Made by a program: the position numbers and the translations under genes. The notes under the pieces were generated by a model. That model did no database searches, was not told the DNA's origin, and saw nothing but the letters and a program-made list of their open reading frames with translations. Below, in pieces: positions 9,268 through 17,556 of a stretch of DNA of 64,000 nucleotides. Origin of the DNA: Clostridia bacterium. Lineage in GTDB: Bacteria; Bacillota; Clostridia; Oscillospirales; Acutalibacteraceae. The stretch lies in NCBI GenBank assembly GCA_900767025.1, contig CAAFXS010000048.1, positions 11,507 to 75,506 on the forward strand, read 5' to 3'. Position 1 is the stretch's first letter; the number at the start of each line of letters is the position of its first letter.

Positions 9268-9296
9268 ATTATATAATAGAGTGCCGCTTATCACAA
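9268..9296 (-). promoter_or_regulatory. Promoter of mreBCD-mrdA
   Basis: Minus-strand TTGTGA and TATAAT are separated by exactly 17 bases, about 77 bases before the mreB start. Confidence 0.65.
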
Positions 9297-9331
9297 TACC
9301 AAAATTGAAAATTCACAAATTTTTTAAAACC

Positions 9332-10162
9332 CTAAACCTCGGTGGTGAATTCGTAGCCCTGACTGCGCACCTCATCAATAACCTTGCCGAGTATTGCGGC
9401 ATTGGTTTCGCTTACTGCATGAAGGAGCATAATTTCACCGTTATGGGTATAGGTTGTTATAGTGTCAAATGCCTCCTGCTGATCGGCAGGGTTGTTCACA
9501 TCCCAGTCGGCATAGGCAAAGGACCAGAACACGCTTTTGTAGCCAAGGCTGTTTGCAAGTGCAAGGGTGTTTTCGCTGAACTCACCCTTCGGGAAACGGA
9601 AAAGAGTCATTCTGTATTTGAAATTTTCTTTCATATACTTGTCAAGAAAAACAATTTCCTCCTGGGCTTCCTCCTGGCTTACCTCGTCCATGGTGTAGTG
9701 GCGGTAGGTGTGATTGCCGATGATATGACCCTCGTCAATCATACGCTCGATAAGCTCCGGGTTATCCTTAACAAAATCGTAGGTAACAAAGAAAATTGCC
9801 TTGACGCCTTTCTCCTTAAGAGTGTCAAGAATCCTTGGAGTGTAGCCGTTTTCGTAGCCCTCGTCAAAGGTCAGGCAGATGAATTTGTCATCGCTCATTA
9901 TGAACTGCGCGCCTAAGGCTCCGTAGCTTTGCTGTAAATTAACCGGGTCTGTGGGACGCTGGTGGTTTTCTGCTCTGCCGGGACCCCATACTACCTTTTC
10001 GGTACTGTAATACTGACTGCCCAGCCCCGTTACCTCCAGGGTGGTTTCAGCCACATTTGTGCTTTCTTTTTCGCTCTGCGTTGTTGCGTTATCGTTTGTG
10101 TTTGCGGCAGTACAGCCTGCAAGGAGCGCAACACACAGCACGGACAACAAAATCTTCTTCAT
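9332..10162 (-). CDS. pdaA: PdaA-type polysaccharide deacetylase lipoprotein
   Basis: The 276-residue protein has a lipobox (LLAGC, Cys16) and then a carbohydrate-esterase-4 domain from about residue 85. The order is motif 1 LTFDEGYENGY, motif 2 HTYRH, motif 3 FRFPKGEFSE and a C-terminal LLHAV. The GYENGYTP extension is characteristic of PdaA, which deacetylates muramic acid before delta-lactam formation in spore cortex. The second motif-1 aspartate of other CE4 enzymes is Glu here. The ribosome site AGGGAGG lies inside a hairpin (10172-10199). Alternative: another CE4 peptidoglycan or polysaccharide deacetylase. Confidence 0.8.
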   Translation of the reverse strand: MKKILLSVLCVALLAGCTAANTNDNATTQSEKESTNVAETTLEVTGLGSQYYSTEKVVWGPGRAENHQRPTDPVNLQQSYGALGAQFIMSDDKFICLTFDEGYENGYTPRILDTLKEKGVKAIFFVTYDFVKDNPELIERMIDEGHIIGNHTYRHYTMDEVSQEEAQEEIVFLDKYMKENFKYRMTLFRFPKGEFSENTLALANSLGYKSVFWSFAYADWDVNNPADQQEAFDTITTYTHNGEIMLLHAVSETNAAILGKVIDEVRSQGYEFTTEV

Positions 10163-10171
10163 AATAAAAAT

Positions 10172-10205
10172 CCTCCCTGACTTATTATTGTCAGAGAGGT
10201 TTTTT
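10172..10205 (-). promoter_or_regulatory. Hairpin burying the pdaA ribosome site
   Basis: The minus-strand leader folds as CCTCTCTGAC/GTCAGGGAGG with an 8-base loop. The 3' arm contains the pdaA Shine-Dalgarno AGGGAGG, 9 bases before the ATG. Read on the plus strand the same element is a perfect-looking intrinsic terminator (stem then six T's), though no plus-strand gene lies upstream. Confidence 0.65.
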
Positions 10206-10289
10206 ATATTTGTGGTAATAAATTCAGTGTGCAGAAAATATCAAATAACAAATTGCAGTAGATGCAGACTTCGAGAAATGAAACTAAAT

Positions 10290-10472
10290 TTCGTTTTCTT
10301 GCGATAATTGCTGTACGATGGTACCGCTTTATCGCAAAAAACGAAAAACGCCTAAAAATAGCTTTGATTCGATGTCAAAGCTATTTTTCAAATCCCTCCG
10401 GCAACACGGTGTGTTGCCACCTCCCTTTAACAAGGGAGGCTCAATGATGTTTGCTTGACTGTATTTAGGCGT
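10290..10472. repeat. Composite palindromic intergenic element
   Basis: The gap between pdaA and the mgtC-like gene holds nested inverted repeats. First is TTCGTTTTCTTGCGATAA against TTATCGCAAAAAACGAA (10291-10343, one bulge). Next is a perfect 14-bp stem AAAAATAGCTTTGA/TCAAAGCTATTTTT (10354-10388), which can terminate mgtC transcription. Third is a REP-like stretch GGCAACACGGTGTGTTGCC followed by CCTCCCTTtaacAAGGGAGG. An outer pair CGCCTAAA/TTTAGGCG (about 10349 and 10464) may be terminal repeats. No coding potential is evident. It resembles a MITE or stacked REP elements. Confidence 0.65.
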
Positions 10473-10500
10473 GGTTTAGACCATTTATCGACAGTCTGGA

Positions 10501-11226
10501 TTAATTGTCTGTTTTCCAACCGGCAGAAATAATTCCTTCCTCCTTGCCGATATTTGCAAGTATGCTTTCAACCAAATCGTTGTTCTGCTTAACGGTTGAT
10601 ATGTAGGCTCTTATTTTAACATTGCCCTCGTCGTCCTCGTTGCTTTCAAGGTTGTGAAGAAGAACACCGTCTTTTTCTCTTATAATCTTTATGAGATTTG
10701 AACGGATTTCAATTTCGTATTCGTCCGAGCATTTTATGGAAATTTTATAAATGCATTCGGCGTTGCGTTTAATCTTACCCTCGTTGTAGTGACGCACCTT
10801 GTCAATGTGGGTGGAAAGAGGATGAAGAACAATGTTCATAATTACAATTGCCAGAGCAACGATAACAGAGTACAAAATATTGTCAACTGTGCAAAGAATA
10901 CCTACTGCGGCGGTGGTCCATATTGTGGCGGCAGTGGACAGACCTCTTATATTTGCGCCGTCACGGATAATAAGACCTGCACCCAGGAAGCCTATACCGC
11001 AGACAACCTGACTTGCAATACGGGTGGCGTCCACATTATCCGGAACGGTTATGTATGATACCGAGGTGTATGCATATGCTCCCACGCAGACAATAATATT
11101 TGTCAGTATGCCTGCCTGATGACGGGTCCACTGGCGTTCAAAGCCGATTATAAGACCCAAAATAATTGCCGTCACAAGACGGATGCTAAACCCGGAGATT
11201 GTTGTTATATCCAGTATTTCAGACAT
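10501..11226 (-). CDS. MgtC/SapB family membrane protein
   Basis: This 241-residue protein has about four to five membrane helices in its first 145 residues with the MgtC signature LGLIIGFERQW, GFLGAGLIIRDG and GLSTAATIWTTAAVG. A soluble C-terminal ACT-like domain (about 155-241) follows. MgtC homologues are linked to magnesium homeostasis and to modulation of membrane ATPase; the substrate of this one is not known. Its ATG overlaps the prfB stop by one base, so it is translationally coupled to release factor 2. Confidence 0.85.
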   Translation of the reverse strand: MSEILDITTISGFSIRLVTAIILGLIIGFERQWTRHQAGILTNIIVCVGAYAYTSVSYITVPDNVDATRIASQVVCGIGFLGAGLIIRDGANIRGLSTAATIWTTAAVGILCTVDNILYSVIVALAIVIMNIVLHPLSTHIDKVRHYNEGKIKRNAECIYKISIKCSDEYEIEIRSNLIKIIREKDGVLLHNLESNEDDEGNVKIRAYISTVKQNNDLVESILANIGKEEGIISAGWKTDN

Positions 11227-12347
11227 TATTGATTTTCAGCTCCCTCAACTGATTTCATTTTTAAATAAGCGTTTATAAAGCCGTCGATATCTCCGTCCAT
11301 TACGGCGTTGATATTGCCCATTTCAAAGCCTGTTCTGTGGTCCTTTGCCATGGTGTAGGGCATAAATACATAGGAACGGATTTGACTTCCCCAGGCAATT
11401 TCCTTCTGGTCGCCTTTGATATCCTCAATTCTTTCAAGGTTTTCTCTTTCCTTGATTTCAATAAGCTTTGATTTAAGCATACGCATTGCAACCTCGCGGT
11501 TTTGGTGCTGGCTTCGCTCAATCTGGCAGGAAACCACAATGCCTGTGGGAATGTGGGTAAGACGCACGGCTGATGAGGTTTTGTTAACCTTCTGACCGCC
11601 TGCACCTGATGCACGGTAAACATCCATTTTGATATCCTCTTCACGGATTTCAACCTCAACATCGTCGTCGATTTCAGGCATAACCTCAAGCGATGCAAAG
11701 GAGGTGTGGCGTCTGCCCGACGAGTCAAAGGGCGATACCCTTACAAGCCTGTGAATACCCATTTCACCTTTTAAATAACCGTAGGCATTTTCGCCCTCAA
11801 CAAGAATTGTTGCACTCTTTAGACCTGCAACATCGCCGTCAAGATAATCAAGGGTTGACACCTTGTAGCCGTGTCTTTCGCCCCAGCGGTTATACATTCT
11901 GAAAAGCATTTCCGCCCAGTCCTGCGCCTCTGTTCCGCCTGCACCTGCGTGAAATGTCAGCAGGGCGTTATTGCTGTCAAATTCACCGCTGAGCAGTGTT
12001 GAAAGCGTAAGGCTTTCAAGCCTTTTTTCAATTTCATTTACAGATGAGGTGCAGTCTTCAAGCAGGTCTGCGTCCTCCTCCTCATTGGCAAGCTCAATCA
12101 TAACAAGAGCGTCGTCATAATCGTTTTTTATGCTTTCGTAGGAGGCAACCTTTGATTTAAGAGAGCCGACTTTCTGCATTGTTTTCTGGCTTTTTTCCAT
12201 ATCGTCCCAAAAGCCCGGTGCACTGCTTTGCTCCTCAAGGTCGGCAATTTCCTTTTTTAAGCTGTCAATTGCAAGAGCCTCTTTTAAATTTTTAACTGTT
12301 TTTTCCGACTCAAGAAGTCTTAATCTGAGTTCTTCGTATTCAATCAT
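11226..12347 (-). CDS. prfB: Peptide chain release factor 2
   Basis: RF2 terminates translation at UGA and UAA. The 373-residue protein has the RF2-specific SPF tripeptide (RVSPFDSSGRRHTS) and the catalytic GGQ in ASGAGGQKVNKTSS. I chose the ATG at 12347, with GGGGA 6 bases upstream, over an in-frame extension to 12383. The usual programmed frameshift (CTT TGA C near codon 25) is absent: the matching place reads CTT GCA ATT GAC in a single continuous frame, so autoregulation by frameshifting is not possible here. Confidence 0.95.
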   Translation of the reverse strand: MIEYEELRLRLLESEKTVKNLKEALAIDSLKKEIADLEEQSSAPGFWDDMEKSQKTMQKVGSLKSKVASYESIKNDYDDALVMIELANEEEDADLLEDCTSSVNEIEKRLESLTLSTLLSGEFDSNNALLTFHAGAGGTEAQDWAEMLFRMYNRWGERHGYKVSTLDYLDGDVAGLKSATILVEGENAYGYLKGEMGIHRLVRVSPFDSSGRRHTSFASLEVMPEIDDDVEVEIREEDIKMDVYRASGAGGQKVNKTSSAVRLTHIPTGIVVSCQIERSQHQNREVAMRMLKSKLIEIKERENLERIEDIKGDQKEIAWGSQIRSYVFMPYTMAKDHRTGFEMGNINAVMDGDIDGFINAYLKMKSVEGAENQ

Positions 12348-12386
12348 ATTATTTCCCCACATAGATATATTATTTGCGTTCATAAT

Positions 12387-12415
12387 ATTATATACAACAT
12401 TTTCGAATAATGCAA
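12387..12415 (-). promoter_or_regulatory. Promoter of prfB-mgtC
   Basis: Minus-strand TTGCAT and TATAAT are separated by 17 bases, about 40 bases before the prfB start. Confidence 0.6.
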
Positions 12416-12452
12416 TATTTAAAAAACCGTTAATACTATTTTAACTAAATAG

Positions 12453-12481
12453 TTGATTTATTTTGCTATCTTGAGTATAAT
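12453..12481 (+). promoter_or_regulatory. Promoter of the RING-finger gene
   Basis: TTGATT and TATAAT are separated by 17 bases, 30 bases before the ATG at 12512. It is divergent from the prfB promoter. Confidence 0.65.
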
Positions 12482-12511
12482 AGATACAATCGGAACTGAA
12501 AGGAAAAGGCA

Positions 12512-13441
12512 ATGTTTTTTCATGAAAATGAAAAGTGTCCCGTTTGCGACAGATTTTTCACTGCTGATGATGATATAGTAATTTGTCCCAAGTGCGGAAC
12601 GCCTCATCACAGGAGCTGCTATAACGAGCTGGGTCACTGTGCAAATAAAGAAAAGCACGGCAGCGGCTTTGAATATAAGCCTGCCGAAGCAAAAGAAATA
12701 AAACAGGAAAAAACGGACGGCGACAGTAAAGAAAATCAAACTGTCGTGCTTAATATTCCGTTCTCGAATATTAACAATACTGATTTCAGCACCGCCGACG
12801 GCACCGAAAAAATCGACGGCAAGGATGTAAAAGATGTTGCGGCGGTTGTGGGTGCAAACGCCAAAAGATTTATTCCCAAGTTTATTAAAAACAAAAAAGC
12901 CTCTTGGAACTGGGGCGCATTTTTCTTCGGCGGTTACTATCTGTTTTTCAGAAAAATGGTTAAGCAGGGCATAATTGCTCTTGCAGCGCTGGTGATGGTT
13001 AATCTTGTTGTCAGCGGCTTCTTCATTGAAGAATACAATCAGTTTAATGTGGTGTTTAACAGCTGTATTACCGAAATGACTAATAACAAAAGTGCACTGT
13101 CTGCCGAGCTTTACGACCAGCTTATGACTGCATACAGGGCAGTGATGCCTATGGTGCTTATTCAGTACGGTGCAAGGGCAATTGTAAATACAATTATTGC
13201 CCTTTTTGCCGACAGGATTTACAGGTCAAAGGTGCTGGGAATTATTGACAGGGTTGACGAGCAGCTGTCACAGGGCGGCAGCTTTGAGCAAAACCCGCTT
13301 TTTCAGGTTGAAAGCAATCTTAATCAGCAGCAAATGAGAAGACTTTATCTTGCCAGAGCCGGAGGAGTCAGCTTTATGATGCCTGTTATGGCATATCTTG
13401 GCTTTGATTTGCTTATCAGCTTCGTCTTACAATTGTTATAA
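12512..13441 (+). CDS. Prokaryotic RING-finger plus DUF2628 membrane protein
   Basis: The 309-residue protein begins with a cysteine/histidine cluster CPVCDRFF...CPKCGTPHHRSCY...C (about residues 9-46), the spacing of the prokaryotic RING-1/zinc-ribbon type. A polar linker follows. From about residue 130 comes WNWGAFFFGGYYLFFRKM, the DUF2628 signature, and membrane helices. A last helix is at about 290-308. AAAGGAAAAGG precedes the ATG. The role is unknown; the zinc module faces the cytoplasm and may recruit partners to the membrane. galU follows 41 bp later and may be in the same transcript. Confidence 0.75.
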   Translation: MFFHENEKCPVCDRFFTADDDIVICPKCGTPHHRSCYNELGHCANKEKHGSGFEYKPAEAKEIKQEKTDGDSKENQTVVLNIPFSNINNTDFSTADGTEKIDGKDVKDVAAVVGANAKRFIPKFIKNKKASWNWGAFFFGGYYLFFRKMVKQGIIALAALVMVNLVVSGFFIEEYNQFNVVFNSCITEMTNNKSALSAELYDQLMTAYRAVMPMVLIQYGARAIVNTIIALFADRIYRSKVLGIIDRVDEQLSQGGSFEQNPLFQVESNLNQQQMRRLYLARAGGVSFMMPVMAYLGFDLLISFVLQLL

Positions 13442-13482
13442 ATTAAATTCAAATAAATTAAAATTATCGGAGGAGATTTTTT

Positions 13483-14358
13483 ATGAAAATCAAAAAAGCG
13501 ATTATCCCCGCAGCAGGTATGGGCACAAGAGTTCTTCCTGCATCAAAGGCAGTTCCAAAGGAAATGCTCAACATTGTTGACAAGCCTGCAATTCAGTACA
13601 TAGTTGAGGAGGCTTTTGCTTCCGGTATTGAGGATGTACTCATTATCACCAACAGAGGTAAGGGTGCTATTGAGGACCACTTTGACCATGCTTTTGAGCT
13701 TGAGAGCAAGCTTGAGGGCAACGAGAGCAAAAAGAAGATTTATGACGATGTAATGGCTTGTTCAAATTTCGGCAACATTTATTTCATTCGTCAGAAGGAA
13801 ACTAAGGGTCTCGGTCACGCAGTTCTTTGCGCAAAAAGCTTTGTAGGTAACGAGCCATTTGCAGTTCTTTACGGCGACGATGTTATTATTTCCGAAACTC
13901 CTGTTACAAAGCAGCTTTGCGATGCTTATGAAAAATACGGCAAGGGTGCTGTTGGTGTTAAAGAGGTTCCGGGCAAGGCAATCACAAAGTATTGCTCACT
14001 TGCCGTTGACCCAATTGAAGACAACTGCTATAACTGCACAGATATGATTGAAAAGCCTTCAGAGGATGAAATTATGTCTAATTTCTCAATCCTGGGCAGA
14101 GTTGTTATGCCTCCTGAAATTTTTGATATTCTTGAGGAAACTCCACTTGGCGCAGGCGGAGAGCTTCAGCTTACCGACGCTATGAAAACTCTTGCTCAAA
14201 CAAAGGGTGTTGTTGCCGTTGATTACGAGGGCACACGCTACGATATGGGTAACAAGTTCGGTATTCTTCAGGCTAATATCGAGGTTGGCTTAAAGCATCC
14301 GGAAACTCAGCAGGAGCTTAAGGATTATATCAAGAAGATTGCAAAGGATTTAGACTGA
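13483..14358 (+). CDS. galU: UTP-glucose-1-phosphate uridylyltransferase
   Basis: GalU makes UDP-glucose from UTP and glucose-1-phosphate for envelope polysaccharides and glycolipids. The 291-residue protein has the nucleotide-binding N terminus AIIPAAGMGTRVLPASKA, KEMLNIVDKPAIQY, and the later conserved GLGHAVLCAK, YGDDVI and GAGGELQLTDA. Length is typical. GGAGGAG lies 9 bases before the ATG. A ThyX-like gene follows 2 bp after its stop. Confidence 0.95.
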   Translation: MKIKKAIIPAAGMGTRVLPASKAVPKEMLNIVDKPAIQYIVEEAFASGIEDVLIITNRGKGAIEDHFDHAFELESKLEGNESKKKIYDDVMACSNFGNIYFIRQKETKGLGHAVLCAKSFVGNEPFAVLYGDDVIISETPVTKQLCDAYEKYGKGAVGVKEVPGKAITKYCSLAVDPIEDNCYNCTDMIEKPSEDEIMSNFSILGRVVMPPEIFDILEETPLGAGGELQLTDAMKTLAQTKGVVAVDYEGTRYDMGNKFGILQANIEVGLKHPETQQELKDYIKKIAKDLD

Positions 14359-14360
14359 TT

Positions 14361-14990
14361 ATGATAAAGCTTGAACGCACAAGCGTTATGAATTTTGAAA
14401 ATGCCATGAGAGGTGCCAGAAATCCTCTTAATTCCTGGGGTAGGTACGACTCTTATTTTGACGGTGACGGCAATTTTGTTTTGGGCGAAAATGATTTGTC
14501 CCTGGCAAAAAGGCTTTGCTCTGCCGGTACCGACCACAGGAAATTTGTCAGAATGATTTTTGTCAGCGTTGATGTTACCGCACCGATGTATTGGTGGAAG
14601 GAGTATGATACCTACAAGGTGGGCACTGTTGCAAATTCCACCTCCACGATGCACAAAATCACCTCAAAGCCTTTTGAGCTGTCGGATTTTTCCGTTGATA
14701 AAATGAATGCTCAGGGCATTGAGGCTATGGAAAAGGTTATTGAAACCCTTGAGGATTTAAGGCTTAAATATCTTGAAACCAAGGATAAGGAGCTTTGGTA
14801 TACAATTATTCAGCTTTTGCCAAGCTCCTATAATCAGATGCGTACCTGTACTCTTAACTATGAAAATCTTTGCAACATTTATTATGCAAGGAAAAATCAT
14901 AAGCTTGACGAGTGGCACACTTATTGCAGTTGGATAAAGGAATTGCCCTATTTTGAGGAGCTTTTTATCAGGGAAGAAACAAAGGATTGA
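14361..14990 (+). CDS. Degenerate ThyX-like protein, unknown function
   Basis: The 209-residue protein looks like the flavin-dependent thymidylate synthase fold by eye. VDVTAPMYWWKEYDTYK occupies the place of the ThyX RHR region, ANSTSTMHK resembles the following SxNExSxRY segment, and LPSSYNQMRTCTLNYENL resembles the C-terminal half. The catalytic arginines and the RHR motif are not preserved, so thymidylate synthesis is doubtful. It starts 2 bp after galU and ends 6 bp before the CPBP gene, so it is probably co-transcribed with both. It may instead be an unrelated family; confidence in the fold is moderate. Confidence 0.5.
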   Translation: MIKLERTSVMNFENAMRGARNPLNSWGRYDSYFDGDGNFVLGENDLSLAKRLCSAGTDHRKFVRMIFVSVDVTAPMYWWKEYDTYKVGTVANSTSTMHKITSKPFELSDFSVDKMNAQGIEAMEKVIETLEDLRLKYLETKDKELWYTIIQLLPSSYNQMRTCTLNYENLCNIYYARKNHKLDEWHTYCSWIKELPYFEELFIREETKD

Positions 14991-14996
14991 TAAATA

Positions 14997-16010
14997 ATGT
15001 CACAGTATTACTATAACCCTTTTGGCAACAGCAGTGTGAATGAGGAGAGAGAAAGGCTTTTTCTGCGAAAGCAGCAGGAGAAAAAGGAAAAAAGTGAAAT
15101 AAGGCTTATCAGCTTTACAATGGGATGTGCGATTATTGCTTACATTTTAATGCAGTCTGTGGCAGTATCCGTAATGGCAATATTCGGCTGGTATGACCTT
15201 TATAATGAAAGCCCTGTTTTTCAAAGTGCTTTTAACATTATCGGCATATCATTTTTGAGTGTGGCTGTGCCCTTTGGCATAATGGCTTTGATAAATAAAA
15301 AACGGTATGCTTATCCTGTTATTCCCTCAAAGCCTGTTAAGGCGTCAAAATGCTTTGCCTGGGTTTGCTTTGGTATGATGTGCAGCTCTGTGGCAAATAT
15401 GTCGGTTTCCTATATTTTCACTTTTCTTCAGGCGCTTTTTGATGTGGAATTTACAAGAGGCAGTGCTCTTGAACCCAATTCGGCTTTTTCCTGTGTAATG
15501 CTGGTATTCTCAACGGCAGTTGCGCCTGCAATATGCGAGGAATTTGCAATGCGTTGCTGCTCACTTCAGCTTTTGAGGAAATACGGAAAGGGCTTTGCCG
15601 TTGCCGCAGTCAGCATTGTTTTCGGTCTGCTGCACGGTAATTTGGTTCAGTTTGTCTTTGCCTTTGTTGTGGGTCTTGTGCTGGCATATATCACTGTTCA
15701 GACGGACAGTGTTGTTCCTGCAGTGCTTGTTCACGGCTTGAGCAACGGTATATCCGTTACAAATTCCGTTTTGAATTATGCCGCAGGGGAGAAGGTTGCT
15801 GAATACTCAGTGGTTGCAATTTATCTGATTTGGATTATTGCAGGAGCTCTTTGCGGTGTTTACCTGCTCTTTAAGGGCGGATTTAAACGCACTGATGACA
15901 GAAAGCAAAGCGTGCTTACCACAGGACAGAAATTTGTTTCCTTCCTTTTCCCTTGGATGATTATTCCCTTTGTTATTCTTATTTACTTCACGGCAAAGTC
16001 GATAGTGTGA
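14997..16010 (+). CDS. CPBP/CAAX family intramembrane protease
   Basis: The 337-residue protein has about eight membrane segments after a charged cytosolic start (RERLFLRKQQEKKEK). The Abi/CPBP motifs are present in order: EEFAMR (EExxxR), FGLLHGN (FxxxH) and the final HGLSNG with conserved H and N. CPBP proteins include CAAX-type proteases and bacteriocin self-immunity factors; the substrate here is unknown. It is followed after 2 bp by tadA. Confidence 0.85.
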   Translation: MSQYYYNPFGNSSVNEERERLFLRKQQEKKEKSEIRLISFTMGCAIIAYILMQSVAVSVMAIFGWYDLYNESPVFQSAFNIIGISFLSVAVPFGIMALINKKRYAYPVIPSKPVKASKCFAWVCFGMMCSSVANMSVSYIFTFLQALFDVEFTRGSALEPNSAFSCVMLVFSTAVAPAICEEFAMRCCSLQLLRKYGKGFAVAAVSIVFGLLHGNLVQFVFAFVVGLVLAYITVQTDSVVPAVLVHGLSNGISVTNSVLNYAAGEKVAEYSVVAIYLIWIIAGALCGVYLLFKGGFKRTDDRKQSVLTTGQKFVSFLFPWMIIPFVILIYFTAKSIV

Positions 16011-16012
16011 TT

Positions 16013-16465
16013 ATGACTGATGAATTTATGAAAAAAGCCCTGGAGCTTGCAAAAATGTCTGCACTTGAGGGCGAGGTCCCCGTGGGAGCGGTAGTCGTTA
16101 AGGACGGCGAAATAGTGGGCCGGGGCAGAAACAGGCGTGAGCTTGGCAAGAATGCCCTTTACCACGCGGAGCTTGAGGCTATTGATAACGCCTGCAAAAA
16201 GCTTGGCGGTTGGAGATTGTGGCAGTGTGATTTGTATGTTACATTGGAGCCTTGTCCAATGTGTGCAGGTGCAATAATTAATTCACGGATTAAAACCGTT
16301 TATTACGGTGCCAAGGACGGAAAAGCCGGTTCCTTCGGCTCGGTTGTGAATTTTAACGATATTCCTTATAACCATAAACCGCAAATTATCGGCGGAGTTA
16401 TGGAGCGTGAATGCTCCGAAATTTTAAGCGAATTTTTTAAAAATTTAAGGCAAAGAAAAAGGTGA
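16013..16465 (+). CDS. tadA: tRNA adenosine(34) deaminase
   Basis: TadA converts adenosine to inosine at the wobble position of tRNA-Arg. The 150-residue cytidine-deaminase fold has the zinc and catalytic motif HAELEA and the PCPMC zinc motif (TLEPCPMCAGA), then SRIKTVYYGAKD. I place the start at the ATG at 16013, giving MTDEFMKKALELAK as in homologues; the upstream in-frame extension overlaps the CPBP gene and has no similarity. Ribosome site is weak, suggesting coupling to the upstream gene. The stop codon lies inside a terminator. Confidence 0.92.
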   Translation: MTDEFMKKALELAKMSALEGEVPVGAVVVKDGEIVGRGRNRRELGKNALYHAELEAIDNACKKLGGWRLWQCDLYVTLEPCPMCAGAIINSRIKTVYYGAKDGKAGSFGSVVNFNDIPYNHKPQIIGGVMERECSEILSEFFKNLRQRKR

Positions 16466-16484
16466 CCCGATGCGGTCACCTTTT
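16461..16484. terminator. Shared bidirectional terminator of tadA and pflA
   Basis: Stem GGTGACC/GGTCACC with a 6-base loop is flanked by A's and T's. Both convergent genes end inside or next to it. Confidence 0.85.
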
Positions 16485-17180
16485 GTTGTCTATAATTGTT
16501 TGTAGCTTTTTCAGCTTGTCCTTGTCTAAAGCGGGAGTGTCCTTCAGCGGATTTTCAATCCCTAAATTTTCGTATTTGAAAAAGCCCATTGTGTGAAAGC
16601 CTAAAAGCTCGTATTTCTCATAACTAAACTGTTTTGCAAATTCGGCGTATTTTTCAATTTCCTCCTCACTGTCGTTGATGCCCGGAACAACCACTGTTCT
16701 CAGCCACAGGCGAATGCCTTTTTCAGTACAGTATTTGCCGATGCTTACGAAATTTTCAAACACACCGCCGGTGTATTTTTTGTAGCTTTCGCTGTCATAA
16801 AATTTTAAATCAAGTATAACAAGGTCGGCTCCGTCAAGGGCTTTTTTTACACTATCCGTCAGTGCAACACTGCCTGAGGTGTCAACGGCGTAATTAATGC
16901 CCTGCGCCTTCAAAAGCTCACCTGCTTCAATAATGAAATCCGCACTCAGTAACGGCTCACCTCCGGAAAAGGTAACACCGCCGCCGTTTTTGAAATATGG
17001 CTTGTAGCGTTTGATTTTGTTTGCAAGCTCCCGGGCAGTCCAGTCCCTGCCGGATTTGTGCCAGGTGTCAGGATTGTGACAGTAGGCGCAACGCAGGGGA
17101 CAGCCTGTTAAAAACACCGCATAGCGTATTCCGTCACCGTCCAGCGCCGCCATTGATTCAAAGGAATGTATGTCCGCCAT
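16476..17180 (-). CDS. pflA: Pyruvate formate-lyase activating enzyme (radical SAM)
   Basis: PflA uses S-adenosylmethionine and a 4Fe-4S cluster to install the glycyl radical on PflB. The 234-residue protein has the cluster motif CPLRCAYCHN, GGGVTFSGGEPLL and a SAM-binding core. I chose the ATG at 17180 because AGGAGAT precedes it; longer frames run into the transposase remnant upstream. It lies in the same orientation as pflB but is separated from it by a terminator and the RAYT pseudogene, so its expression may now depend on another promoter. Confidence 0.93.
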   Translation of the reverse strand: MADIHSFESMAALDGDGIRYAVFLTGCPLRCAYCHNPDTWHKSGRDWTARELANKIKRYKPYFKNGGGVTFSGGEPLLSADFIIEAGELLKAQGINYAVDTSGSVALTDSVKKALDGADLVILDLKFYDSESYKKYTGGVFENFVSIGKYCTEKGIRLWLRTVVVPGINDSEEEIEKYAEFAKQFSYEKYELLGFHTMGFFKYENLGIENPLKDTPALDKDKLKKLQTIIDNKR

Positions 17181-17365
17181 TGTTATCATCTCCTGTGTAA
17201 AATTTGTCCTGTTGCCATTTTTCAGGGTTGTTTTCAATATATTGCCATATTTCCAGATAATCCTGTTCATTACGGATAATATGGTCATAAAAAGATTTTT
17301 GCCAAATGGAATTTCCTATCCGCTTTGAAATATATCCTTTCATTTGTGCAATCACCGTTGATATC

Positions 17366-17390
17366 GTAGGGACGAGCATTGCTCGTCCGC
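17366..17390 (+). repeat. REP palindrome A inside the RAYT gene
   Basis: GTAG is followed by stem GGACGAGC/GCTCGTCC with a 3-base loop. It keeps the transposase frame open. Orientation is opposite to palindrome B. Confidence 0.8.
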
Positions 17391-17530
17391 TTTCGTTTTG
17401 AATAATCAAAATCATATGAATGTGATTAGGCATAATCACATATTTATCAACAATTACATTTGGATAAAATTTTGTTATTGATTTTATTGCTTGGTCTGTT
17501 ATTTTTCCGTATTCGGATAAAATTACTCTT

Positions 17531-17556
17531 TACGGGCGAGCAGTGCTCGCCCCTAC
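17531..17556 (-). repeat. REP palindrome B inside the RAYT gene
   Basis: On the minus strand GTAGG precedes stem GGGCGAGC/GCTCGCCC with a 3-base loop. The base triplet immediately past it creates the in-frame TAA that breaks the transposase. Confidence 0.8.

Noticed and set aside
12458..12739. Minus-strand frame overlapping the RING gene promoter
   Set aside because: It is antisense to the clear RING/DUF2628 gene and lies over its promoter; no family features.
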